A DNA stretch of 64,000 nucleotides from Snodgrassella gandavensis (GCF_914768025.1 NZ_CAJZCE010000012.1:1-64000), one strand, 5' to 3'. Positions 1 to 10,330 are shown, numbered from the stretch's first letter. The notes: generated by a model not told the origin, from the letters alone. Made by a program: numbers and translations.

Positions 1-227
1 AGCGAGTTCTAAAAGTCTTAATTTTGGTTTAATTATTTTTGCAGATTGATTCATTACTGACACGCCATTATTGGTTTGAAATACACTAAATGTCAGATTA
101 AATAAAGACTATTAAATATAAAATTAGAGGTATCCGAACTATTAAAATTTGGTTATTACTCCTGACGGGTCTCAGCGATATAAGGTGGTTTATCTTATTC
201 ACTCTTTATATTGGTATTACTTTTTAA

Positions 228-1070
228 TTATTGCAAAATAGACATAAACCACTCCACGGTTTTCGGATTCTGATGTGAGAAAAATAAGCTATGACCAGTA
301 TCTAAAGTGGCAATGCGTGCCATTTCTTGCTCTGAGAGGGTAAAGTTAAATACATCAAAGTTTTCTTTCATTCTTGCTTTTTGGGTAGATTTGGGGATGA
401 CAATAATGCCGTTTTGAATCAGAAAACGCAGTGCAATTTGAGCAACTGATTTTTGGTGGGTTTTGCCGATTTCAATAAGTACCGAGTTTTGAAAGAAATT
501 ATTTTTACCTTCGGCAAATGGCCCCCACGATATTATTTGCGTATTCAGCTTTTGCATTACTTCGCGTGCTACTTTTTGTTGTTGAAATACATGTGTTTCA
601 ATTTGATTCACTGCTGGTTTTATACGAACAAAATGTTCTAAATCAATAAGGCGATCGGGGTAAAAATTGCTGACACCAATGGCTTTAACCTTGCCTTGTT
701 CGTAAGCATCTTCCATTGCGCGGTAAGTGCCATAGTAATCATTAAATGGCTGATGGATTAACAGTAAATCAATATAATCTGTCTTTAATTTACGTAATGA
801 TTCTGCGATCGATTGTTTGGCTTTTTCGTAGCCAGCGCTGGTGATCCATATTTTGGTGGTAATAAATAGTTCTTGGCGCGGAATGCCGCATTTTATTATG
901 GCATTGCCAACTTGTTCTTCGTTGCCATATGCTTGTGCGGTATCAATCGCGCGATAGCCGACACTAATTGCATCCAATACGCATTGTTCACACGCTTCGG
1001 AGGGAATCTGGTATACGCCATAACCGAGAATTGGCATTTTTATGCCGTTGTTTAATGTGATATTTTCCAA
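228..1070 (-). CDS. aldo/keto reductase
   Basis: 280 aa ORF with AKR motifs (LNNGIKMPILGYGVYQ, AIDTAQAYGNEEQVG, IGVSNF, IPKST). Confidence 0.93.
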   Translation of the reverse strand: MENITLNNGIKMPILGYGVYQIPSEACEQCVLDAISVGYRAIDTAQAYGNEEQVGNAIIKCGIPRQELFITTKIWITSAGYEKAKQSIAESLRKLKTDYIDLLLIHQPFNDYYGTYRAMEDAYEQGKVKAIGVSNFYPDRLIDLEHFVRIKPAVNQIETHVFQQQKVAREVMQKLNTQIISWGPFAEGKNNFFQNSVLIEIGKTHQKSVAQIALRFLIQNGIIVIPKSTQKARMKENFDVFNFTLSEQEMARIATLDTGHSLFFSHQNPKTVEWFMSILQ

Positions 1071-1142
1071 ACTATCTCTCTTTCTTTCACTGAATAACTA
1101 TTAAGGGTGATTTAAACTGGGCGATTGCTCAATTTAACATGA

Positions 1143-2287
1143 TTATTTGGCTAAATTTAAAATAGTGGCAATAATTTGATGGTTATAGACGTCACTCATT
1201 TGCCAATCAATGGCATTTTGCGCTGCGTTGTTAATGATCAGGTTTAGATCATGTTGGTTGATATTAAGCTGCTCTAGTGTGGTTGGGGTGCCTATTTTGT
1301 TAAACCATGCTTTTAATGCTTCAATACCTTGCTCAGCCGTTGATAAGCCAAAAATCTCTTTGGCAAAGCGCTGAAACTGTTTTGGATTGCGCTTGTGGTA
1401 CCATGTCATCCAAGCTGGCATTACTACTGATAATCCGGCACCATGTGGTACATCGCAGATTGCACTCATGCCATGTTCAATCATATGGTTGGGATAGCTA
1501 AATCCTGCTGTGCCCAGATAGGTTAGACCATTTAAGGCCAGTGTTGCCGCCCAGGCAAATTCGCCACGTGCGTCTAAATCGGTGGGGTGTTGTAATAGTT
1601 GTTCGGTGGTGCGAATTACGGTTTTAATATTGGCTTCGATTTGTAAATTAATTAGTTCGGGTTGCTCTGTTGCTGTGAAATATCCTTCGATGGAATGGGC
1701 AATTATATCGGCCGCTGAATACACTAGATAATCAGGGCTGATGGTTATTTGCAGTTTTGGGTTGATTACTGAAACTTTAGGAAACAGGCTAAAACCATGG
1801 ATTGGGTATTTTGTTTGGTTTTTTCATTGGTGACAACGCCGCCATTGTTCATTTCACTGCCGGTTGCCGCTAAGGTCATGACATCGAAAATGTTAAGTGC
1901 TTTTGTGACCTCTGTGCCGGTAAAGAAGTCCCATACATCTGCGTCGTATAGACTGCCAGCGGCAATGGCTTTTGCACTGTCTAGGCATGAGCCGCCACCA
2001 ATACTGAGTACGCTGTCGGCACCAAATTTTTTGGCGATGGTGATTCCTTCGTGCACCTTGCTTAAGACGGGATTACTTTTAATTTTGCTACACTCGGTGA
2101 ATTCAATGCCGTTTTCACGCAGGCTGGCGGTAATATCGTTAAATAAACCGGATTGTTTGATGCGGCCACTACCGAAGACAATTAATACTTTTTTGGCACC
2201 GAATTCTTGCATGTAATGGCCGATATTTTTCTCTTTATCGATACCAAATTCTATGCGCGTTGGGTTTTGAAAGCTGAATTGATGCAT
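1143..2287 (-). pseudogene. iron-containing alcohol dehydrogenase, split into two ORFs by a single-base frameshift near 1809-1812
   Basis: 1766..2287 carries the NAD-binding half (SIGGGSCLDSAKAIAAG) and 1143..1724 the metal-binding half (AADIIAHSIEGYF, MIEHGMSA, HGAGLSVVMPAWM); shifting one base at the T-run restores KTKQ-YPIHGFSLFPKVSVINPKLQITISPDYLVYSAADI. Confidence 0.85.
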
Positions 2288-2324
2288 GATTTATTCCTTT
2301 GTCTAATATTTTGTTTATTAAGAG

Positions 2325-3143
2325 TTAGTCTTTGGCATCCCACCAGAATTTTGCTGTCGCGCCGCCATCAATTAGTAAGTCACTGCCGGTAATATAAGCA
2401 CCTTTTTCGGACATGATGAGTTCGGCTAGATTGGCGACTTCATCAGGAGAACCGCCACGACCTGCTGGTAATTCTTGTAACATTTTGCGATAAAAGGCTT
2501 TACGTTCGCCATTGAGTTCGTCGTTGGCTAATGGGGTGTGGATAATGCCGGCACTGATACAGTTTATTCTTGCGCCACGGCGTCCCCATTTAACGGCTTG
2601 AGCCTGTACTCTTAAGGTATTGCCTCGTTTAGCCAGTTGATAGGCTTTTAAGCTATCATTGACCTGTTTGATAAAGGGTAAATCGAGTAAGGCTTCTGTG
2701 GGTGTTAAGGCTAGGGCTTTAGTTTGTGCAAATGTCAGTGGTTCCAGTCGATGTGATGATTGTGAGCCAATGACTAAAGCTGCACTGCCTTTTGCCATTA
2801 CTTTGCTGAATGAATCTAATAAAAGGGCATTGCCGTATAAATCGACTTCAAATATCCGTTGTGCGGTGGCTTGTGAAGGGGATAGTCCGGCTGTATTAAC
2901 TAAGCCCATTATTTTGCCTAATTTTGTGGCTGTTTCGACCAGTTGATTAACTGATTCGCGATTGGATACATCGCAAGCGATAGTATGTACGTTGAATCCG
3001 GCATTACGCAGCTCTTGAGCCTGTTTTTCGGCCTGTTCAATTTTTATGTCGGCTAACAGCAATTGTTTGCCTACTGCAATCCGGCGGACGATTGCTATGC
3101 CTATGGCACCTGATCCGGTTAATACAATGATTTCTTTTGACAT
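2325..3143 (-). CDS. SDR family oxidoreductase
   Basis: TGSGAIGIAIVRRIA Rossmann motif and C-terminal YITGSDLLIDGG typical of SDRs. Confidence 0.9.
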   Translation of the reverse strand: MSKEIIVLTGSGAIGIAIVRRIAVGKQLLLADIKIEQAEKQAQELRNAGFNVHTIACDVSNRESVNQLVETATKLGKIMGLVNTAGLSPSQATAQRIFEVDLYGNALLLDSFSKVMAKGSAALVIGSQSSHRLEPLTFAQTKALALTPTEALLDLPFIKQVNDSLKAYQLAKRGNTLRVQAQAVKWGRRGARINCISAGIIHTPLANDELNGERKAFYRKMLQELPAGRGGSPDEVANLAELIMSEKGAYITGSDLLIDGGATAKFWWDAKD

Positions 3144-3180
3144 GATTGATCTCCGTTTTAGCCAGTTGCTCCGCTGGTCA

Positions 3181-3762
3181 TTACACTTTTGCTATGCCTA
3201 AGCTTTCTCGTACCGCATATTCTGGATTTTGGATTAATTTATTAATTAAGTTGGCAATGCTATGTCTAGAGACTTGCTGACCTTGGAATGCTTCGCCTTT
3301 GTGCGTTAATTGATAGTTAATTTCGGTATCATGGGTAAACCAGGCAGGACGAATGATGGTGTAATTTAAATCTGAATCTTCAATAATTTTTGCTGACTGG
3401 CGATAGGGGGCTAAGATTGAATCGGTCTCGGTGGCTGTTTCACTATAGATTCCCATGGAGCTAATCCAGATCAGGCGTTTTAGCTGTTGCTGATGCATGG
3501 CTTGCACTATATTTTTGGCCATGGTTTCAAGTTGTCCGGCTAAGTTGGCGTAAACGATGTCCTGGCCTGGCAGGATTTTCTCTAATTGGGTTAGGCTTGT
3601 GGCATCCCCCTGAACAATTGTTACTCTGTTATCAGCTAATGGCATGAGTTCGTGTGTATGGCGGGCAAACAGGGTTAATTTAATTTCTGGATTTTGTAAT
3701 AAGACGGGAATAACGACTTTGGGTAAGCTGCCACTAGCGCCAAGTATTAATATATTTTTCAT
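3181..3762 (-). CDS. NAD(P)-binding / NmrA-like SDR family protein
   Basis: N-terminal ILGASGSLPKVVIPVLL Rossmann motif; 193 aa. Confidence 0.85.
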   Translation of the reverse strand: MKNILILGASGSLPKVVIPVLLQNPEIKLTLFARHTHELMPLADNRVTIVQGDATSLTQLEKILPGQDIVYANLAGQLETMAKNIVQAMHQQQLKRLIWISSMGIYSETATETDSILAPYRQSAKIIEDSDLNYTIIRPAWFTHDTEINYQLTHKGEAFQGQQVSRHSIANLINKLIQNPEYAVRESLGIAKV

Positions 3763-3811
3763 TCAGCTTGTCTGTTGAATTGGAATAATTTTATTTTAGC
3801 GACGGCTTTTA

Positions 3812-3844
3812 TTGAGATAAATGGGGGGGGGGGTGTTTTATAGT
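3812..3844 (+). promoter_or_regulatory. putative promoter of the LysR gene with an 11-G spacer tract
   Basis: TTGAGA 3812-3817, G11 at 3823-3833, TATAGT 3839-3844, 33 bp before the ATG at 3878. Confidence 0.4.
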
Positions 3845-3877
3845 GTAGTGAATTAAATTCATTAATAGGATGCGATT

Positions 3878-4759
3878 ATGTATAACCTAAATGAGTTAAA
3901 TTACTTTATTACTGTGGCACAGGCTACCAGCTTTGTAAAAGCGGGGAAATTATTGGGGATTAGTTCTTCGGCACTTAGTCATAGTATGCGAAAGCTGGAG
4001 AATCGATTGAATTTGCGCTTATTTAATCGAAATACGCGTAATGTGTCGCTGACGGAGGCGGGAGAACAATTATATCGACAAATTTCACCGTTATTCGATT
4101 CTATCAATCAGGAGGTTAATGCGTTAAGCCATTTTATCAATACGCCATCGGGAACGATCAGGATTAATGCGCCAAGTATTGCTGTAGAACATGTTATTTA
4201 TCCTAAATTACGCGATTTTTTGCCGCGTTATCCACTAATCAGGGTTGAAATTCAAGCTGATAATAGCTGGGCTGATATTGTTAAACAAGGTTTTGATATG
4301 GGATGTCGTTTGGGTGACGATATTGCTAAGGAAACGATTGCTGTAAAAATATCTTCCCCTTTGAGTATGGTTTTAGTTGCTAGTCCGGAATATTTAGCAG
4401 GAAAAGTGCCACCGAAGCAAATTAAAGATTTAGATAAGCACCGTCTAATCGGGATGAGAATATCCGCTCAACACGGCACTGAATTACCATGGGAATTTAT
4501 GGAACATGGGAAAATGGTTAAGTATTGTCCGCATTCGAATTTTGTGATTAATAATCATTTACGTAAGCAGGCAGTTTTAGATGGTTTGGGTATTACCTGG
4601 CTTGCCAGAATGGATGTAGAGCAGGAGCTGGTTTCGGGTGAGTTAGTTGAACTATTAGCAGAATTTGCTATTACATATGATTCTTTTTATCTTTACTATC
4701 CAAGCCGCAAAGGTCATTCAAATGTTTTTAAGTTGGTTATTGATGCGTTAAAGTGTTAG
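3878..4759 (+). CDS. LysR family transcriptional regulator
   Basis: N-terminal HTH (LNYFITVAQATSFVKAGKLLGISSSALSHSMRKLENRLNLRLFNRNTRNVSLTEAG). Confidence 0.95.
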   Translation: MYNLNELNYFITVAQATSFVKAGKLLGISSSALSHSMRKLENRLNLRLFNRNTRNVSLTEAGEQLYRQISPLFDSINQEVNALSHFINTPSGTIRINAPSIAVEHVIYPKLRDFLPRYPLIRVEIQADNSWADIVKQGFDMGCRLGDDIAKETIAVKISSPLSMVLVASPEYLAGKVPPKQIKDLDKHRLIGMRISAQHGTELPWEFMEHGKMVKYCPHSNFVINNHLRKQAVLDGLGITWLARMDVEQELVSGELVELLAEFAITYDSFYLYYPSRKGHSNVFKLVIDALKC

Positions 4760-4830
4760 TGATAAGTGGGGGGGCGAGGTAGAAAGGTTATTTTTTATGG
4801 GTATTGGGTTGATACACTAATTATTTTATT

Positions 4831-5105
4831 GCGTTCTCGCCAAAATATTAGACGGTTGTCACTTTTATAAATTGTTTGTTGTGGTAATACGCTGCTTCAC
4901 ATGTTTGTGGTGCTATCCAGCCATTGGTGACACACCGCAAACTCGGTAATAGATTTCAATATATTCAGATGGTGCTTTGTTTTCCTATTGCTATGTTGGG
5001 TAATGACGGCCACGAATAATATGGGTTTTAGTGTGTGAAAAAACGTTCAGTGACCGCATTGCCGCAACAGTTTGCTGTGCTTCTTATATTTCGTTTGAGC
5101 CTATA
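4831..5105 (-). mobile_element. degraded IS3-family-like transposase 3' remnant (copy A)
   Basis: Reverse-strand translation keeps NCCGNAVTERFF and YIEIYYR-like pieces with stops/frameshifts; clear DNA similarity to 32713-33005. Confidence 0.6.
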
Positions 5106-5124
5106 CTGGTGCAAATAGCTGTTT

Positions 5125-6231
5125 TTATTTGGCTGCTAGTTGCCACAGGGAGGTGATTTCGCGGTTACGGGCACTGGCGAGGGCATGATGCTGCTGGCGT
5201 GCTTTCGGGTGCTGGGGTTGGATATCGGTTTTGTGAATAAGCTTTAGTCCAGCGGTGTTTATCCATTGCTCTAATGCTTCTGCTGGACGTAAACCCAGAT
5301 GTTCGGCGATATCCGACATGATTAGCCATACTTGTCCATGCGGGGTAAGGTGGTTTTTGGTGTGGCTAAGAAATGTTTGTAGCATTTGGTGTCCCGGGTC
5401 GTACAGTGCGGTTTCGATATCGCAGCTTGGTTTGGCGGGTAGCCATGGCGGGTTACAGATGATGAGGTCTGCGCTGCCGCTGGGAAACAGGCTGGTGTGT
5501 TGAATATGAATTTGTTCGGTTAATCCTAAACGCTGTATGTTGGCTTGGGCGCAGGCAATGGCGCGGGTGCTGTTATCGGTGGCTGTGATGTGGGGTATGC
5601 CGCGCTGTGCCAGTATGGCTGCCAGTACGCCGCTGCCGGTGCCGATGTCCCATGCTGTGTGGCAGGGGGCTGGTAGTTTGGCTTGAGCAACGAGTTCGAG
5701 ATATTCTCCGCGTACCGGTGAAAAAACGCCATATGAGACATGGATTTTTTGCCCGTTCAGCGCCGGAATGGCTACGCCGGTTTTATGCCATTCATAGGCA
5801 CCGATGTAGCCCAGTAGCAGGTGCAGGGGTAAGAGCAGGGTGTGCTGATTGGGGCTGCCGAAGACGTCGCTAAGGACGGCGGCAACATTGGGTGCGCGGC
5901 TGTTTTTAAGCAAGCCATTGGGCTGGATTTCTAGCAGTAGCTGCTGAAACAGGCGGCTGTGCTGTGCCTGTTGCAGGCGGTGTTTGTGAAAATCGGTATG
6001 GGTGCGGGCTTTGCTGTGGACGCGCTTTTTGATTGCGGCCAGTAGTTGTTTGCCCTGATGGTAATCACCGCGCCACAGTAGTGCTGTGTTCTGGCGCATT
6101 AGATGCAGTGCCTGTTCAGCGCTGATCTGGCTGATTGTTTGTATGTGGCTGGGCGCTGGATGGCGGCTGTCACCACCCCAGATAGCCTGTACGTTCTGGC
6201 CGTGTTCTGTCCAGTGAATGGTTTCGTTCAT
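5125..6231 (-). CDS. class I SAM-dependent methyltransferase (small-domain MTase, NPPW motif)
   Basis: AWDIGTGSGVLAAILA motif I and LIICNPPWLPA motif IV. Confidence 0.88.
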   Translation of the reverse strand: MNETIHWTEHGQNVQAIWGGDSRHPAPSHIQTISQISAEQALHLMRQNTALLWRGDYHQGKQLLAAIKKRVHSKARTHTDFHKHRLQQAQHSRLFQQLLLEIQPNGLLKNSRAPNVAAVLSDVFGSPNQHTLLLPLHLLLGYIGAYEWHKTGVAIPALNGQKIHVSYGVFSPVRGEYLELVAQAKLPAPCHTAWDIGTGSGVLAAILAQRGIPHITATDNSTRAIACAQANIQRLGLTEQIHIQHTSLFPSGSADLIICNPPWLPAKPSCDIETALYDPGHQMLQTFLSHTKNHLTPHGQVWLIMSDIAEHLGLRPAEALEQWINTAGLKLIHKTDIQPQHPKARQQHHALASARNREITSLWQLAAK

Positions 6232-6340
6232 GTTGGTCTATTATGTAAAAGGCTATTATAAGAGAATGAGGTGTTAAATGGGGTGTGTGGGTAAAGATGT
6301 AGCTATGCGCGCTTTGCGGATATGTTTGCGATTAAATAAA

Positions 6341-6377
6341 AAAACTGCCTGAATTTCCATTGGATTCAGGCAGTTTT
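6341..6377. terminator. bidirectional terminator-like inverted repeat containing ACTGCCTGAAT
   Basis: AAAACTGCCTGAAT / ATTCAGGCAGTTTT 14-bp perfect arms with a 9-nt loop just past the 6397 stop. Confidence 0.75.
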
Positions 6378-6396
6378 GTGGTTGATATGGGGTTTG

Positions 6397-7089
6397 TTAG
6401 CGATCATCCATAATGGCCAGCAGGATGTGTACCAGACTGGTAAAGATGTTGTACAGGGAGATGAAGAGGGTTAATGCGGCGCTGGTTGCGCTGTCTTCAC
6501 CACCGGCGATAACGGTGCGGATTTGCCACATAATCATGAGTGAGCTGAAGATGACAAAACCTGCTGAAATGGTTAAGGACAGGGCAGGTATTTGCAGGAA
6601 CATGTTTAGTATCATGCCAATGATTAAGACAACTGCACCTACGAGCAGGAACTGGCCGATGCCATTCATGTCAGATTTTGAACGGTGGGCAATGGTTGCC
6701 ATGGTAAGGAATACGCCTGCTGTCATCATGGCCGCCATACCGACAATCTGGCTTCCGATGGGAGAGGCTAGAGCGAATTGTAAAAGCGGGGAGACAAAAA
6801 ATCCGATACCGAAAGTGAATACCATCAGCAGGGCAATACCTACGTTGTTGTAACGGTTTTTTTCAATGGCGAAACTCAGTCCATAAGCGAAGATAAGGAA
6901 AGCGACAACCGACAGCCATGAGTTGCTGAACAGGGAGTAAAAGTTTACGGAAGCACCAGCATAGGCACCGGCAGCACAAGGCAGGAAGGATATACCAAGC
7001 AAGGCATAAGCTTTACGCAAGACAACTGCCTGTTGGCTTTCGCTTGCTTGCCCTAGTTGGGTGAAATCGTAATTGTTATGAGGCCGCAT
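6397..7089 (-). CDS. Bax inhibitor-1/YccA family membrane protein
   Basis: 230 aa, seven hydrophobic segments, typical BI-1 N-terminus and C-terminal SLYNIFTSLVHILL. Confidence 0.93.
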   Translation of the reverse strand: MRPHNNYDFTQLGQASESQQAVVLRKAYALLGISFLPCAAGAYAGASVNFYSLFSNSWLSVVAFLIFAYGLSFAIEKNRYNNVGIALLMVFTFGIGFFVSPLLQFALASPIGSQIVGMAAMMTAGVFLTMATIAHRSKSDMNGIGQFLLVGAVVLIIGMILNMFLQIPALSLTISAGFVIFSSLMIMWQIRTVIAGGEDSATSAALTLFISLYNIFTSLVHILLAIMDDR

Positions 7090-7301
7090 AAAAAGGATTC
7101 TCCATAATTTTGTTGGTAAATAATTTCTCAGGTTGATTATATTGTAACAATTGTTGGCATAAATGCACAGTGTAGATGCATTGTTACGATAAAAGTATTG
7201 ATTTTAATTTTGGTGTAAGTTGTGTTGATTATGATATCAGGCTGATTTGTGTTTTTTCAATGGTGCTGAATGCAGACGCTATATGCAATAGGTTATGGGC
7301 G

Positions 7302-7916
7302 TTATTCGATATTGGCCAGTTTATGGGTTTGCAGGCTGAGTAACCATTTGTTGCTGTGCCGGTGCTGGTTGAGTTTACCAAGTGTCTGTAGGGTGGTGAG
7401 CATGTTGAAGTGATTATTTTGTTCGCATGGGGAGAGAAAGTAGTGTCTGGCCTGAATATGCTGTTCGATTTTTAGGCAGAATTCGATGAATTCTGGGTGG
7501 TCTTCTACGACGATGCGTACTTCATCAGCCTGATTCTGTGCTGGGAATGGGTAGTGCTGGCGGTAGTGAAATTTGGGGCTTAGGGCGATGTAGTCGATGT
7601 GCGGGTCGATGATGCCCAAGCCGTTACTTTCTATGGCGAGATAGTAGTTTTCCTGTTTGAGCTCATGTAAGAGTATGGGCAGTTTTTTGTGGATGGTAGG
7701 TTCGCCGCCGGTAATGATGATGTTTTTGCTCTGATACTGGTGAACGGTGTCGAGGATGTGTGGCAGGGACATGCTTTGGTAGTGCATGAAATCGGTATCG
7801 CACCACGGGCATTTGAGGTTGCAGGCGGCCAGACGGATGAAAATGGCAGGCATGCCGGTATTGTAGCCTTCGCCCTGGAGGGATTCGAAGATTTCGACGA
7901 TGTTAAACTGGGTCAT
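7302..7916 (-). CDS. queE: 7-carboxy-7-deazaguanine synthase (radical SAM)
   Basis: FESLQGEGYNTGMPAIFIRLAACNLKCPWCDTDF CX3CX2C motif; start placed at MTQFNIVEI, overlapping queD by ATGA. Confidence 0.92.
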   Translation of the reverse strand: MTQFNIVEIFESLQGEGYNTGMPAIFIRLAACNLKCPWCDTDFMHYQSMSLPHILDTVHQYQSKNIIITGGEPTIHKKLPILLHELKQENYYLAIESNGLGIIDPHIDYIALSPKFHYRQHYPFPAQNQADEVRIVVEDHPEFIEFCLKIEQHIQARHYFLSPCEQNNHFNMLTTLQTLGKLNQHRHSNKWLLSLQTHKLANIE

Positions 7917-8341
7917 GGCTTGGTATTCTGGTATTCGCAATAGGAGGTAGGCGTTTCCCACAGGGTGATTTTGGATACGGGTAGATAGGGTGTTAACTGA
8001 TTGAAAATAAAGCAGCTCATGCTTTCGGCTGTGGTGCGGCAAGGGAAGGCAAATACTTTACGCTGCATTTGTTCAAGCAGGGCGGCAATTTTGCATTCGT
8101 TGCTATTGGTTTCATCATACAGATAGGCGTGATCAAGCTGGCTGATGATGTGCTGGTTGATGATGGTTTTGATGTCGGCGAAATCCATCACCATTTCTTT
8201 ACTGGAACCTTGTGAGTGCAGTGGGCTGCTGACTTCAACAATCAGGCGATAGGTATGGCCGTGTAGGTTGTGACATTTGCCCTGATGGCCATCAAGCATG
8301 TGGCAGGCATCGAATTGAAATTCTTTAGCGATTTTGAACAT
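7913..8341 (-). CDS. queD: 6-carboxy-5,6,7,8-tetrahydropterin synthase
   Basis: FDACHMLDGHQGKCHNLHGHTYRL motif; adjacent queE. Confidence 0.93.
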   Translation of the reverse strand: MFKIAKEFQFDACHMLDGHQGKCHNLHGHTYRLIVEVSSPLHSQGSSKEMVMDFADIKTIINQHIISQLDHAYLYDETNSNECKIAALLEQMQRKVFAFPCRTTAESMSCFIFNQLTPYLPVSKITLWETPTSYCEYQNTKP

Positions 8342-8588
8342 ATTTCCTCGATTTTACTGGCTGATGAACAGAAATTTGCAGGGTAGTAGAGGAAATATTT
8401 TTGTATGCAGCGGATACATGTGTAGTAAGACTCCTAGTTTTTTTGCGTGGGATGGGTTGCGAACCACGTGGTTATTTGGTTGTTAATAACGCATTGTGCA
8501 GTTTGATAGGGTTTATTCTGCTTAAGCGGTTATTTTAATGGAGTTCACTGCTTTCTAACAGGGGGTAGATTTGGTCTGTGAGTATGAT

Positions 8589-10256
8589 TTAGTGTCGTCC
8601 TGAACGCCAGATTGACCAGATTACCCACAGGCTGTTGCTGAATGCCAGCAGATAGCCAACTAGTCCGAAAAACGATAGGCCGAATACTTTCGGGCCGGCG
8701 TTGATGCTCATGACTATGGATGAACCAATGATAAGTGCAGCTGTAACTATGCCCATGGTCAGGCGATTAACTACTTTGTCCAACTGGTTGTTGAGTTTGT
8801 CGATGTGCTGAATATTGAGGCTGACGGGCAGTTGGCCGTGCTGGATGCGTTTGCTCAGGCGTAGCAGGTTTTGCGGTAAGGTGTCTATTAGCTGAGCTAG
8901 CAGATGTAGCTGCATTTTGCTGTGGCGCCAGAATGTATGTGTGTTAAAACGGTGGCGAAGTACGTTTTGAATGGTGCTCTGGGCATGGTTTAACAGTTCA
9001 AAGTCGCCATCTATTTGTTTGATAACGCCATCGAGGGTTATCAGGCATTTAAACAGGATGACGAGGTCGGCTGGCAGGGTAAGGCCGTGTTCTCGGATAA
9101 TATGAGTGATATCATTGATAATCTGGCTGATACGCAGTTCGCTGCTGTTGAGCTGCTCGTAGTTGAGCAGCATTTCCAGTACGTCGCTACCGAGCTGGTC
9201 TTCGTTGATGGTTTCTCCTTGTGCCCAGTTGGACAGGACATATTGCAGGGCAAACTGGTCGCGCTCGAGCAGGGCATGAATCAGAGTGATGATTTCCTGA
9301 TGACGCTGCTGGCTAAGCTGGCCAACTAGTCCGAAGTCGATCAGGGTGATGCAGCCATTATTTCGTACTAAAATGTTCCCTGGATGTGGGTCGGCATGAA
9401 ATATGCCATGTTGTAATATCATGTCGAGTATGATGTCGACCAGTTTGGCGGCGAGGTTATGCCGCTGTTGTTTGCTCCAGCTGGTGAGGATGATATTTTT
9501 AAGTAAAGTATCGTCAATATATTCTTGTACCAGTATTTGACGGTTAGAATACGCCGCGTAAGTTTGGGGTATGTGGATTTGCTGCTGATGGTTGTACAGG
9601 CGGGCAAAATGTTGCATATTGCGACGTTCAGCAGACAGATCGGTTTCTTTTTCCAGTGAGCGGGCAAAGTATCGCACCATTTGTACCGGATAGTAGCGTC
9701 TGGATTCGGGTATTTCCGACTCGAGTAGTTGTGCTATGTAGTTGAGAATGTGTAGGTCGGCTGTAACGGTTGACTCAATGCCCGGTCGCTTGACTTTAAT
9801 GGCAACCTGTTCGCCGCTGGTAAGTGTGGCGCGGTGAACCTGCGCTATGGATGCGCTGCCGACAGGTTGTGCGTCTATATGGCTGAAGATGCTGTCCAGT
9901 GGCTGGTCGAGCTGAGCTTGAATGATGTTTCTTATATCTGATATGGGAAGAGGGTGTATGTTGTTTTGCAGATGGGCAAATTCTTCTGTCCATTCTTCTC
10001 CGAAAACATCTACACGGGTAGCCAGTACTTGCCCCAGTTTGATGAATGTTGGCCCAAGCTCTTCAAAGGCGAGCCGGACTCGCTGTGGTGTGCTCAGATA
10101 GCGCTGGTATTGACCAGATGGGTCGGAATGTTTGTGCCAGCGTATTGGTAATTTAATACGAACAAGAAATTCGCCAAGGCCGTGTTTGGCCAGAATGGTG
10201 AGAATTTCGCGCATACGCGCCCAATCGCTGATGCGGGATGAATTGGGTGAAAACAT
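8589..10256 (-). CDS. ubiB: ABC1/UbiB family protein kinase-like, ubiquinone biosynthesis
   Basis: FIKLGQVLATR, PVGSASIAQVHRATL, HGIFHADPHPGNI, LIDFGLVG motifs. Confidence 0.93.
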   Translation of the reverse strand: MFSPNSSRISDWARMREILTILAKHGLGEFLVRIKLPIRWHKHSDPSGQYQRYLSTPQRVRLAFEELGPTFIKLGQVLATRVDVFGEEWTEEFAHLQNNIHPLPISDIRNIIQAQLDQPLDSIFSHIDAQPVGSASIAQVHRATLTSGEQVAIKVKRPGIESTVTADLHILNYIAQLLESEIPESRRYYPVQMVRYFARSLEKETDLSAERRNMQHFARLYNHQQQIHIPQTYAAYSNRQILVQEYIDDTLLKNIILTSWSKQQRHNLAAKLVDIILDMILQHGIFHADPHPGNILVRNNGCITLIDFGLVGQLSQQRHQEIITLIHALLERDQFALQYVLSNWAQGETINEDQLGSDVLEMLLNYEQLNSSELRISQIINDITHIIREHGLTLPADLVILFKCLITLDGVIKQIDGDFELLNHAQSTIQNVLRHRFNTHTFWRHSKMQLHLLAQLIDTLPQNLLRLSKRIQHGQLPVSLNIQHIDKLNNQLDKVVNRLTMGIVTAALIIGSSIVMSINAGPKVFGLSFFGLVGYLLAFSNSLWVIWSIWRSGRH

Positions 10257-10330
10257 ATTGAAGATGTCCCAAACAATGGCTGTTTACAGGATAGCAGAAT
10301 TGTTTGATGAATAGATGGAATAATGTTGGC

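Noticed and set aside
4769-4775. G7 run just after the LysR stop codon as another phase-variation tract
   Set aside because: Only seven Gs, outside any promoter or coding frame.
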